Origin: Comamonadaceae bacterium
GTDB lineage: Bacteria > Pseudomonadota > Gammaproteobacteria > Burkholderiales > Burkholderiaceae_C
Direction of reading: 5' to 3'
DNA: 64,000 bases
Assembly: GCA_947375135.1 (NCBI GenBank)
Contig: CANCER010000001.1
Location: forward strand, 124,001-188,000
The translations under genes were made by a program, and so were the position numbers. The notes under the pieces are model-generated. The model was not told where the DNA came from. It ran no database searches and saw only the letters and a program-made list of their open reading frames with translations. This document shows, piece after piece, positions 43,726 to 53,823 of the stretch (position 1 is the stretch's first letter; each line of letters begins with the position of its first letter).

Positions 43726-44442
43726 CTATGGGATCTGGCGATAGACCGCGTCGGCCAGTGCCATCAATGTGGCCTTGCTGACCGGCCCGGACAGGGCGTA
43801 GCCAAAACCCTGGTCCACCCAATAAAAGCTGGGCACCGGACCGCCGGGTTCAAAGCGGAACCGGGTTGAAGTGCTGCCTGCTTCGCCGCCTGCTGTGTCC
43901 ATCGCACCCAGATACAGGGTGACGCGTTGGGCCTGGCTGTTCTGAAACATGAACTGCGCGCGGGCACCGGCTTCGCCGGGCAGCAGGCGACCACCCACCA
44001 ACTCAAAGCCCTGGGCCTCCAGCCGGGGAATCTTCAGGGGCCGGCCCAGCCGCTTGGACAACCACTGCACCAGATGCTCCTGCTCGGGGGCTGCCACCTC
44101 CACCGGGTGGCGTTTCTCCGGTATGTACACGGCATAGGCAAAACCGGCCTGGCGCACAAACTCATGCAAGCTGGCGCCGGCCTGCCGGCCTGCAAAGGTA
44201 TCCGCGATGCTGCCTGGTTGCCCGTGCGACAACCAGCCCACCGCAAAGGCCAGCACCACCCCTGCTGCCATGCCGCCCCAGTGGCGCGTGCGGGCTGCCT
44301 GCTGCTGCAGGCTTGCCAGCCGCTGCGCCGACTCCAGCAAGGCCTGGGGTACGGGCTCGGCCAGCACGTCGCGATGCAGATCGCGCAAGGCCGTATCCAG
44401 CGCCTGGTCGTCGGTTTCTGTCGGTTTGCGGTGAGTGGTCAT
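43726..44442 (-). CDS. Anti-sigma factor (transmembrane)
   Basis: N-terminal cytosolic region, single TM, periplasmic domain; adjacent to ECF sigma. Confidence 0.75.
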   Translation of the reverse strand: MTTHRKPTETDDQALDTALRDLHRDVLAEPVPQALLESAQRLASLQQQAARTRHWGGMAAGVVLAFAVGWLSHGQPGSIADTFAGRQAGASLHEFVRQAGFAYAVYIPEKRHPVEVAAPEQEHLVQWLSKRLGRPLKIPRLEAQGFELVGGRLLPGEAGARAQFMFQNSQAQRVTLYLGAMDTAGGEAGSTSTRFRFEPGGPVPSFYWVDQGFGYALSGPVSKATLMALADAVYRQIP

Positions 44443-44458
44443 GGGGTTGCTCGCAGGG

Positions 44459-45004
44459 TCATTTCAATCGTCGCAGGTGCGGGGCCGGATGCTGCGCCAT
44501 TGCGGGCGGCTGCCCGGGCGTGGCGGCCGGCGCATCCAGCAGTTCACGCATGCGCTCCCGGGCGCGCGCGAGGCGCGACATCACCGTACCCACCGGCACG
44601 CCGGTGACCTGGGCCACCTCCGCATAGGACATGCCTTCCAGGGCCACCAGCAACAACACCGTGCGCTGGTTCAAGGGCAACTGCATCAGGCAGCGCTGCA
44701 AATCCCGCAGGTGGCCCTGGCCTGCGGCCGGAGCCTGCAACTCGTTCGCCACGGCATCCAGTTCCACGGTGCGGCCCCAGTCTGCACGGCGCTGCAAATG
44801 CCGCACATCGCTGACAAACAGGTTGTGCATCACGGTAAACAGCCAGGCACGCAGGTCAGACCCGGCCAGCCACAGCCGCCAGCGCGAGCAGGCCCGCTCC
44901 AGCGTGTCCTGCACCAGATCGTCTGCCGCCCAGGGGTCTGCCGTGAGCGCGCGCGCATAGCGCCGCAATCCCGGAATATGGTCAACGATGGCCTGGCGGC
45001 TCAT
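44459..45004 (-). CDS. ECF RNA polymerase sigma factor
   Basis: DDLVQDTLERACSRW...AWLFTVMHNLFVSD...LEGMSYAEVAQVTGVPVGTVMSRLARARERMREL. Confidence 0.93.
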   Translation of the reverse strand: MSRQAIVDHIPGLRRYARALTADPWAADDLVQDTLERACSRWRLWLAGSDLRAWLFTVMHNLFVSDVRHLQRRADWGRTVELDAVANELQAPAAGQGHLRDLQRCLMQLPLNQRTVLLLVALEGMSYAEVAQVTGVPVGTVMSRLARARERMRELLDAPAATPGQPPAMAQHPAPHLRRLK

Positions 45005-45025
45005 ACCGGCTGCTGGCGGGGTACC

Positions 45026-45424
45026 TTAAGGCTTGGCGACTTGCCACACTTTGTTGAAGCCATCGCCGGTTTTGTCACCGGGCTTGCTGTCCTTGGCCCA
45101 GTAGTACAGGGGCTTGCCCTTGAGCGCCCACTGCTTTTTGCCATCGTCCCGGGTGATCACGCTGTAGTCGCCGGCGGCCTTGTCGCTGTCAGCGGCCATC
45201 AGCGGCGGCCAGTTGGTAGCGCAGGGGCCATTACAGGCCGACTTGCCGCTGCCCGCAGTGTCTTTGTCAAAGGTGTAGAGGGTCATGCCATTGGGGCCGG
45301 TCAGCACGCCATCGGCAACGGAAGCAGGCGCACTGGCCATGCTGGCACAAGCGCCCAGAAAGCCGGCGCTCAGGGACATCACCAGGGTGAGACTGCGGGC
45401 CGTTTTTTGAAATGCAAAGTTCAT
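45026..45424 (-). CDS. COG4315-type predicted lipoprotein
   Basis: LGACASM lipobox; LTGPNGMTLYTFDKDTAGSGKSACNGPCATNWPPL. Confidence 0.85.
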   Translation of the reverse strand: MNFAFQKTARSLTLVMSLSAGFLGACASMASAPASVADGVLTGPNGMTLYTFDKDTAGSGKSACNGPCATNWPPLMAADSDKAAGDYSVITRDDGKKQWALKGKPLYYWAKDSKPGDKTGDGFNKVWQVAKP

Positions 45425-45621
45425 GGGTTTCTCCGAAAGGTAGAGCGCAGCAAAGTGTACGCACCGGCATAAACGCCAGCCGCTGCCCGTTTATTCCCAT
45501 CTCCCGCAAAAAATGTGATTTCGCCCGATGGGCACCGTGCAGCAACACAACAGACCGCGAACCCGGCTTAGCGAGGCATGCTGCGCAATCCCGGGGCAAG
45601 CGCCGGGTCCGGTGAGATACG

Positions 45622-45972
45622 CTAATGCGTTTGCGGTAACTTCCGGCAGTCAGGCTGGTCGGAATGGGTGAAGGCCAGGCTTGCGGCGCGTTCAGGATAG
45701 TCGGCCTGCAACTCCCGCAACGCGGCGATCAACAGGTCTACCTTGGCAAGAAAGACCCGCTTGCTGACGCAAGGGTCCTGGGTGAATATCTGGGTCGAGT
45801 GCTCGGCGATTCCCGGCTCACCCGCTTGCCGTGCCCAGCTCCGCACCTCGCAGTAGCACAGCAAGGCAAGTCGCCCCAACTCTTCGTGCCGGCGCGCATA
45901 GTGCAGATCGGCAAGCAAGTCTTCAAGACCGAGTTGGATGCTGAGTGAAATAGTCATGTTGCATTGCAGCAT
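45622..45972 (-). CDS. Hypothetical protein
   Basis: Intact ORF with coding-like composition; no recognised domain. Confidence 0.45.
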   Translation of the reverse strand: MLQCNMTISLSIQLGLEDLLADLHYARRHEELGRLALLCYCEVRSWARQAGEPGIAEHSTQIFTQDPCVSKRVFLAKVDLLIAALRELQADYPERAASLAFTHSDQPDCRKLPQTH

Positions 45973-46049
45973 AAAACTGCAATCTGACGCTTTTCTTACG
46001 GCATAAACCCTACAAACGCCAAACGGAAAAAACGCGTCTGCCGCAATGC

Positions 46050-47081
46050 CTAGACGGACAAGGCGAGCACCCCTTCATCCAGGGCAGAGGGCGAGAGTTC
46101 GTAGCGCGACTTCTTGGCAAACAGGGACTGCAGAGTCTGCCGAATCCCGACCAGACGGGGGTCCCTTGCGGGCGCGTCGTCCGCAGTGTCATTGATACAG
46201 AAGAAATGCAAGTCTCCCAGTTGCCGTACCACGCGCTCCATGCCACTAGCCTGTTGTGCTTCTCCGCTGGCCACATGGGCATGCGAATAGCTGCGCACGC
46301 GCGCCTTGGCGTGTGCAAGGCTCCAACGCGTGACAAAGTCGGCAACGATGCTTGGCTTCTCCCAGTTTCTGAACACGGTACTGCGCACACTGGCAAACAT
46401 GTCGGGTGCAATGGCCTCCAATGCAAACAGGACCGACTTGCGCATGGCACGCGGCGAATGGGCAAAGGTTTGCAAGGTGTGGCGATAACCTGCGTGCAGA
46501 CCGTCTTGAGGCTGTGCATCCAGCCACTGGATAGACCGGCGGCAGGCATTCTCCAGCGAATCGGACTCCCGGCGCAGCGGCCCCGGGGCCACGGCAGCAT
46601 CGTCGGACCAGCAGGCGTAGACCCCTTCGTCCCAGAACCAGTCCTCCAGATCAACGGGAGCACCAAAAAACACATCGTCGTTGAAATAAAAATACCGCTC
46701 TGCCAGGTTCGGTATGCGATGGATATAGGACTCGATATGGCAAGAGTCGAAGGTGGGCAAAGACGCCGCCGGGATCAGCGCACGGTGGTCAATCAGGGTG
46801 AGTTGGGGATGCGGGCGCAGCCAGGCCGGCACCTGGCCATCGGTGACGATGTAAACATGGCCGTGCTGCGGGAAAAAGCGATCCAATGCGCGCAGGCTGT
46901 AGCGCAACTCGTCGTTATCCCGGAAACGTCCTTCCACATCGCCATAGGGCGCAATCTGCGCCCGCTCGCTGTCAGCCAATGCTTCGCGCGCCTGGCTGCG
47001 TTTGTTGCGCCATACCGGGTCGCTGCCATCCACCCACAGGTAGACAATATCGACCGCCCTGCTGTCTTTCACCATGTACAC
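46050..47081 (-). CDS. Stealth-family sugar phosphotransferase
   Basis: VDIVYLWVDGSDPVW; RFRDNDELRYSLRALDRFFP..VYIVTDGQVPAWL; HRIPNLAERYFYFNDDVFFG. Confidence 0.85.
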   Translation of the reverse strand: MYMVKDSRAVDIVYLWVDGSDPVWRNKRSQAREALADSERAQIAPYGDVEGRFRDNDELRYSLRALDRFFPQHGHVYIVTDGQVPAWLRPHPQLTLIDHRALIPAASLPTFDSCHIESYIHRIPNLAERYFYFNDDVFFGAPVDLEDWFWDEGVYACWSDDAAVAPGPLRRESDSLENACRRSIQWLDAQPQDGLHAGYRHTLQTFAHSPRAMRKSVLFALEAIAPDMFASVRSTVFRNWEKPSIVADFVTRWSLAHAKARVRSYSHAHVASGEAQQASGMERVVRQLGDLHFFCINDTADDAPARDPRLVGIRQTLQSLFAKKSRYELSPSALDEGVLALSV

Positions 47082-47248
47082 CTTTCGCGCATGCGCGTAT
47101 GAATCTTGTTGCGGCCCTTGCCTAGCTCCGGTAGCGGGGCTCGTATCAGAGCTGGGGCGCCATCCTATGCCGCCGCAACGAACTTTGCCTCGTTGGGGCT
47201 TTGTTGGCGCTAGACTGTGCCGCTAATTCTTTTAACGGAGAGACTTCC

Positions 47249-47719
47249 ATGAGCCCGCTACCTCTTGCGCAGCGCAAGGCGCTGGGTGCTGTGCTGGTGG
47301 CCCTGCAGTTCATCTGCATGCTGCTTCTGCCTGCCCTGGCTGCACCGGCCCTTGCGCAGGGTGCCATTCCCGCGGCCACTCTGCTGCTGGGCGCTGCATC
47401 CCTGGGCCTGATGGCCTGGACCCTGCTGCACAACCGGCTGGGCAACTTCAATATCCGCCCCTTACCCAAGACCTTTGGCACGCTGGTCACCAGCGGCCCT
47501 TACCGCTGGATCCGCCACCCCATGTACTCGGCCGTCCTGCTGGGTGGTGCCGCATTGGCCCTGATGACTGGCCCGGCCCCTGGTTGGGCGGTTTGGGCCT
47601 GTCTGGCATCCGTCCTGTGGGTCAAATCCAGTTTTGAAGAACGCTGGATGCGCGAGCACCATCCTGCTTACGGCGCCTATGCCGCGCAGAACAAGCGCTT
47701 TATCCCGCTGATTTTTTAA
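47249..47719 (+). CDS. Isoprenylcysteine carboxyl methyltransferase-like membrane protein
   Basis: LVTSGPYRWIRHPMYSAVLLGG...WVKSSFEERWMREHHPAYGAYA. Confidence 0.85.
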   Translation: MSPLPLAQRKALGAVLVALQFICMLLLPALAAPALAQGAIPAATLLLGAASLGLMAWTLLHNRLGNFNIRPLPKTFGTLVTSGPYRWIRHPMYSAVLLGGAALALMTGPAPGWAVWACLASVLWVKSSFEERWMREHHPAYGAYAAQNKRFIPLIF

Positions 47720-47734
47720 GACTTCGGCCTCGGC

Positions 47735-48456
<722 letters not shown>

Positions 48457-48460
<4 letters not shown>

Positions 48461-49230
48461 GCTTCGTCTTCCTTGCCCAGATAGGCTTCAATCACTTCGG
48501 GGTTGTTGCGGATCTGGTCGGGCGAGCCCTCGGCAATGATGCGGCCAAAGTTCAGCACCGCGATGCGGTCGCACAGGCCCATGACAAAGCGCATGTCGTG
48601 CTCGATCATGAAGACGCCGTAGCCGCGGTCGCGGATGTTGCGTATCTCTTCCATCAGCACGGTTTTCTCGGACGGGTTCATGCCGGCCACCGGCTCGTCG
48701 AGCAGCAACAGCTTGGGCTCGGTGGCCAGGGCCCGGGCGAACTCCAGCTTGCGCTGGTCGCCATAGGACAGGCTGTCGGCCAGCTGATCCGCCTTGTGGT
48801 CCAGGCCGACCCAGGTCAACAATTCGAGTGCGCGTTCCCTGGCCTTTTTCTCGGCGCGGCGGTAGCCCGGCGTGTTGAACAGCAGCCCCAGCGTGCCGTA
48901 CTCCAGATGGTCGTGCAGGCCGACCATCACGTTTTCCAGCAGATCCATTTCCTTGAAGATGCGGATGTTCTGGAAGGTGCGCGCAATGCCGCGGTGGGTG
49001 ATGCGGTGGCTGGGCAGGCCGATCAGGCTCTCGCCCTGGAAGTCGATGGCGCCGCCCGTGGGTTGCAGCAGGCCGGTGACCAGGTTGAACACCGTCGTCT
49101 TGCCGGCGCCGTTGGGCCCGATCAGGCCGTAGATGCTGCCGGCGGGCACTTCAAAATTCACGTCCTGCAGCACGTGCAAACCACCAAAGTGTTTGCTGAC
49201 GTTGCGAATGGAAAGCAAGGGATTGCTCAT
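48457..49230 (-). CDS. livG: Branched-chain amino acid ABC transporter ATP-binding protein LivG
   Basis: GPNGAGKTTVFNLVTGLLQP; LSYGDQRKLEFARAL. Confidence 0.93.
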
Positions 49231-50093
49231 TTGGAAACCCCCGCCCTGCGCGCCCACCAGGCCCGCACCCGGCGCGGCTCCCAGATACCCTTGGGCAGGA
49301 ACAGCACCACCAGCACCAGCACGGCACCGTTCACCAGCGAGCGGAAGTCGTGCAAGAAGCGCAGCAGCTCGGGCAGCAGCGTAAGAATGGTGCCGCCCAG
49401 AATCGGGCCGACCAGGCCCGAGGTGCCGCCCAGTACCGTCATGGTCAGGAAGTCCACGGCGTTCTCGAAACCGTATTCGCGCGGGCTGATGAAGAAGGTG
49501 AAGTGGGCGTTGAGCGCCCCGGCCACGCCGGCAATAAAGCTGCCCAGCACAAAGGCCAGCAGCTTGTAGCGCGCCACGTGGATGCCCATCAGGCGGGCGG
49601 CCACCTCGTCTTCCTTGATGGACTCGAAGGCGCGGCCCACCTTGGAGCGGCGCAGGCGGTGCAGCACATAAATGGTCAGGGCCAGCAACAGCACGATGTG
49701 CCAGCCCTCAGTCACCAGCGGAATGCCGTTCAGGCCTTCGGGGCCGCCGGTGATTTCCATATTGAGGATGGTGATGCGCACCACCTCACCAAAGGCCAGC
49801 GTGGCCATGGCCAGGTAGACACCCGACAGGCGCAGCACCGGCACGCCAATCACCAGCGCCACCAACGCAGGTGCCACGCCACCGGCCAGCAGCACGGCCG
49901 GGAAAGACCAGCCCGCCTGCAGGGTGAGCAGGGCCGAGGCATAAGCGCCAATGCCCATGAAGGCCGCATTGGCCAGCGACAGCAGGCCGCAGGACAGGGT
50001 CAGCCACAGCGACAACGCCAGCATGGCGTGCACGCCCACCGTGAACACCAGGGTGCTGTAGGTGGACCAGAAATCATTCAGCCAGACCATCAC
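49227..50093 (-). CDS. livM: Branched-chain amino acid ABC transporter permease LivM
   Basis: GLLSLANAAFMGIGAYASALL; MTVLGGTSGLVGPILGG. Confidence 0.92.
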   Translation of the reverse strand: MMVWLNDFWSTYSTLVFTVGVHAMLALSLWLTLSCGLLSLANAAFMGIGAYASALLTLQAGWSFPAVLLAGGVAPALVALVIGVPVLRLSGVYLAMATLAFGEVVRITILNMEITGGPEGLNGIPLVTEGWHIVLLLALTIYVLHRLRRSKVGRAFESIKEDEVAARLMGIHVARYKLLAFVLGSFIAGVAGALNAHFTFFISPREYGFENAVDFLTMTVLGGTSGLVGPILGGTILTLLPELLRFLHDFRSLVNGAVLVLVVLFLPKGIWEPRRVRAWWARRAGVSK

Positions 50094-50971
50094 GCTTTCC
50101 TTTCCAGCTGGCGCCCGAACAGCCCGGAGGGCCGCACCAGCAGGATCAGGAACAGGAGACCAAAGGCGGCAGCGTCGCCCATTTGGCTCGACAGATAGGC
50201 CTTGCTGATGACCTCGGCAAAGCCCAAGAACAGGCCGCCGATCAGCGCGCCACGGATGTCACCCATGCCACCCAGAATGATCACCGCAATGCCCTTGTGC
50301 AGCATGGGCTGGCCCATGCCCGGCGTGATGGCGTTGAAATCCAACGCAATCAGCACACCGGCAATGCCGCCCAGGGCTGCGGCCACAAACGAGGTGGCGT
50401 GGAACAGACGCTCCACCGGAATACCCAGCAGCCAGGCCGCCTTGGGCGACTCGGAAATGGCGCGCAGGGCGCGGCCGAGCTGGCTGCGCTTGAGGATGGT
50501 GAACATCACCGCCATCAGGATGAAGGAGACCAGGACAATGGCGATTTCCAGCGCGCGCACATGCACGCTGCCGATAATGTATTCACCGGCCGGCAGCGTC
50601 TCTTCGGGGAAGCGCATGGCCTCGGCGCCGAACAGGCCCTGGGCCGTGGTGGTCAGCATGATGCTCACGCCGATCGTAGCAATCATGGGAATCAAATGCG
50701 GCGCATTGCGCAGGCGCAGGGGCTTGAGGATCAGCATGTCGATCAGCATGCCCAGCGTGCCGCAGACCAGCATGGCGCCGACCATGGCCAGCCACAGTGG
50801 CAGGTTGAAGCGGGTGACCAGGGCCAGGGCCACATAGCTGCCGACCATGAACAGCGCGCCGTGCGACAGGTTGATCACGGCCAGCACGCCAAACACCAAG
50901 GTGAAGCCCAGGGCAAACAGCGCATACACGCTGCCCAGCGTCAGCGCGTTGAGAAGTTGTTGTTCAAGCAT
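50090..50971 (-). CDS. livH: Branched-chain amino acid ABC transporter permease LivH
   Basis: LTLGSVYALFALGFTLVFGVLAVINLSHGALFMVGSY; LGGMGDIRGALIGG. Confidence 0.92.
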   Translation of the reverse strand: MLEQQLLNALTLGSVYALFALGFTLVFGVLAVINLSHGALFMVGSYVALALVTRFNLPLWLAMVGAMLVCGTLGMLIDMLILKPLRLRNAPHLIPMIATIGVSIMLTTTAQGLFGAEAMRFPEETLPAGEYIIGSVHVRALEIAIVLVSFILMAVMFTILKRSQLGRALRAISESPKAAWLLGIPVERLFHATSFVAAALGGIAGVLIALDFNAITPGMGQPMLHKGIAVIILGGMGDIRGALIGGLFLGFAEVISKAYLSSQMGDAAAFGLLFLILLVRPSGLFGRQLERKA

Positions 50972-51064
50972 GGAAGTGGAATATCAAAAAAGGGGCCACT
51001 AAGGGCCCCATTGTGCGCGCGGGAGGCCGGTTGCCCGGCCCCGCGCAGCAGCTTGCAGGCGGAC

Positions 51065-52219
51065 TTATTTGCCTTCGAACAGGGTGAACTTGCCACCGCG
51101 CACGACGTAGATGAAAGGCTTCTGGTCGGCATCCCAACCGCCAGCCTTGCCGTCTTTGGTCTTGGCGGGGCGGAACTTGAAGGGGCCGGTGGCGCCACTG
51201 ATGGATGCCTTGGGCAGGGCGTTCTTCAGGGCTTCGCGGTCGGCGGCCAGGTCACCGGAGAGCTTGATGTCCTTCAGGGTGGCTGCGACGATGCTTAAAG
51301 CGTCATAGGCTTGCGCGGCAAACTGGTTGGGCTGGGCGTCGTACTTCTTGGCATAGGCGGCCACAAAGGCCCTGTTCACCGGCGCCGGGTTGGTGTTGGA
51401 CCAGGGGCTGCCGACAAACGTGCCTTCGCCGGCCAGCTTGGAGATTTCAAACAGCTTGGGCGAGTTGAAACCGTTGCCGCCAATGAACGGGGCCTTGATG
51501 CCCAGGCCGCGCGCCTGGATCATGATGTTGGCGGCTTCCTCGGCCAGGCAGGAGCAGATAACGGCATCGGGCTCGGAGGCCTTGATCTTGGTGAGCTGGG
51601 CCTTGAAGTCCACATCGCCCTTGACATAGGTCTCAGTGGTGGTGACCGGCAGGTTGCGCTCGGCCAGCACGGCCTTGAAGACGTCGTAGCCGCTCTTGGT
51701 GAAGGCGTCGTCGTTACCGTAAATCACGGCGACTTTCTTCAGGTTGTAGAACTTCTGCGCCGTGGCCACGGTCACCGGCAGCACGTCGGATTCCATCACC
51801 GAGTTGCGGAACACATAGGGGCCGATGTCGGTAATGCCGTTGGCAGTGACCGAGGTGCCGAACATCACGGTCTTGGCAGCATTGCCCACGGGGCCGCCGG
51901 CAAACATGGAGTTGGACAGCGTGGGGCCGAACACCATCAGCACCTTGTCCTGGAACACCAGTTTCTTGACGACGTTGATGGCTTCTTCCTTCTTGCCCTG
52001 CTCGTCTTCAATCACCAGTTGGATCTTGTCGCCATTGACGCCACCCTTGGCGTTGATCTCATCGGCGGCCAGCTGAAAGCCGTTGCGGATGGCCACGCCG
52101 TATTGGGCGGCACCGCCGGACAGGGCCTCGGCCACGCCCAGCTTGATGTCGGCAGCCTGGGCCATAGCGGCGCAGGCCAGGGAAATGGTCAGGGCGAGGG
52201 AGCGGGAAGCAAAGCGCAT
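51065..52219 (-). CDS. livJ: Branched-chain amino acid ABC transporter substrate-binding protein
   Basis: Signal peptide MRFASRSLALTISLACAAMAQA; KLGVAEALSGGAAQYGVAIRNGFQLAADEINAKGG. Confidence 0.92.
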   Translation of the reverse strand: MRFASRSLALTISLACAAMAQAADIKLGVAEALSGGAAQYGVAIRNGFQLAADEINAKGGVNGDKIQLVIEDEQGKKEEAINVVKKLVFQDKVLMVFGPTLSNSMFAGGPVGNAAKTVMFGTSVTANGITDIGPYVFRNSVMESDVLPVTVATAQKFYNLKKVAVIYGNDDAFTKSGYDVFKAVLAERNLPVTTTETYVKGDVDFKAQLTKIKASEPDAVICSCLAEEAANIMIQARGLGIKAPFIGGNGFNSPKLFEISKLAGEGTFVGSPWSNTNPAPVNRAFVAAYAKKYDAQPNQFAAQAYDALSIVAATLKDIKLSGDLAADREALKNALPKASISGATGPFKFRPAKTKDGKAGGWDADQKPFIYVVRGGKFTLFEGK

Positions 52220-52424
52220 GGAGTCTCCATTGATGTGGGGTGATAAGTGGGTGCTTTGATGCAGCGTGACAAGCTGGCAAGCCATCGACTGTCCTTACAG
52301 ACTTTTCGCAATCAATTCGTGCCGGAAGCCGTTCGGGCTTGTTGGCCATTCTAGCGCGGCAGGTCTGTGCCGGACGGGCCCCTGCCTGCGCATGGGCTCA
52401 CCACGACGTTGATAGACTCTCACG

Positions 52425-52469
52425 ATGACCGAAGACCTCTCCAAACACACCCCCATGATGGCCCATTAC
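52425..52469 (+). pseudogene. mutS: 5' fragment of mutS (first ~15 codons)
   Basis: ATGACCGAAGACCTCTCCAAACACACCCCCATGATGGCCCATTAC = MTEDLSKHTPMMAHY, the MutS N-terminal signature, then unrelated PCGIAFMRVVA-stop. Confidence 0.75.
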
Positions 52470-52786
52470 CCCTGCGGTATAGCATTCATGCGGGTTGTAG
52501 CCTGATTTCTAACTTTTTGGCGGTAATTGAGAGGTGAAGGTTATCCCCTTGTTCATCATCAGCGCCTGAAAGCTCACTTCCCAGGGTGAAGCCCCCCACT
52601 GACGCCGCCAAATCAGCCAAAAAGCGGGCGTTTTTGCCACCGTAAGTACCGCCAAATTTCGTTGGGCGGCCTACCCTGCCTGCCGCCAAATTCGATTGTA
52701 TTGATGAGGCAAACCGCAGTACCAGCCAGCCCATGACATTACCCAATGGGTGACTTTTTGCATCAGCTCCACCGATCGTCAAATTT

Positions 52787-53155
52787 TTATGCCGAGATCA
52801 GGTGCTCTGTGACTAGCTCCCGCTTGTTGAATGACGCCCATGCAAACGCATCTTCCTTTGCGTATTTTGAAGGTGTCATGGTCGCCTCAATTGCCAACAT
52901 GACGTCAAGGCTTCCAGCGGCAGCAGCCATGCGGTAGACCAAGAAGTCGTTTACGCTTGGGTTTGCACCAAGCGACATCAGTTTTTTTACGCTCTGCATA
53001 TCTTGGCGAACAGACGCCATTGCTAAGGCTGCATCTTCGAGACCAAGCCCACGTGAGGCTGGCGTAAAGGTACCACTCCAAACCTCCGACATTCGTCCAC
53101 GTGACCAATGCAAAAAAAATACGAACTTACGCTTTAGACTCTGCCAACTATCCAT
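52787..53155 (-). CDS. Small ankyrin-like protein
   Basis: DMQSVKKLMSLGANPSVNDFLVYRMAAAAGSLDVMLAIEATM resembles degenerate ankyrin repeats. Confidence 0.5.
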   Translation of the reverse strand: MDSWQSLKRKFVFFLHWSRGRMSEVWSGTFTPASRGLGLEDAALAMASVRQDMQSVKKLMSLGANPSVNDFLVYRMAAAAGSLDVMLAIEATMTPSKYAKEDAFAWASFNKRELVTEHLISA

Positions 53156-53205
53156 TGGTCACCTCCTGACCAATATCTATCTCACATTAAAATGAGTATT
53201 GCAAT

Positions 53206-53409
53206 ATGGTTTCTTGGCTTAAACGTGTGCTTAAAAAAAGGACGACACTTTCCGCAATAGTTGTCGCCAAAACAACAATCATGAATCGCTCACTGTTCGA
53301 CTTCTTTGCCCAAGATGACATTAGGAATGCTATGACAGCAATCGGCTATACGTATGTAGGGAAACCGGGAACAGCCGATGCGAGCGATCCCGATTCATAT
53401 CGTGCCTAA
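53206..53409 (+). CDS. Small hypothetical protein
   Basis: Intact 67-aa ORF; no clear SD. Confidence 0.3.
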   Translation: MVSWLKRVLKKRTTLSAIVVAKTTIMNRSLFDFFAQDDIRNAMTAIGYTYVGKPGTADASDPDSYRA

Positions 53410-53468
53410 CAGGCAACATTTCTTGTATTGACACTTCACGGTCTTGTGACATGCGCCCTGCTGGTCTG

Positions 53469-53486
53469 TTATGCACCGGCGCATAA
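53469..53486. repeat. Palindromic repeat copy 1 (one mismatch)
   Basis: TTATGCACCGGCGCATAA. Confidence 0.8.
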
Positions 53487-53823
53487 AGTGGTGAACGTCA
53501 TACGGCTACGCCCGAACAGTGGGCATGTCGTCCCATGAGGTGGAGTATTCAGGAGACTTCCGGTCTTGCTTCATTCCCCACCGCCTTGGTGCGGAGCCCA
53601 CCCGCGCACTGCCAATCTTGAGGCACTCTTGCCCCACCGATCATTGACAGCATCCATGGCCGACATGATCTTGATCACGAAAGTACCGCACCGACCACCT
53701 CACCACCGTGTCGTCGGTATAAGTCTTAACAGACCAGAGGGCTATGCTTATCATGGGAACTTGTTGACCCTAATCGCGATTTCTGCGAGCTTGTTGAGAC
53801 AAAAAAAACAAAAAGGAATCCCA

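Noticed and set aside
43726-45424. ECF sigma / anti-sigma / lipoprotein set as a novel system
   Set aside because: Arrangement matches an ordinary ECF-anti-sigma operon; no unusual feature seen
52486-52782. 98-aa minus-strand ORF
   Set aside because: No convincing SD, repetitive underlying DNA and no recognised domain; not called as a CDS
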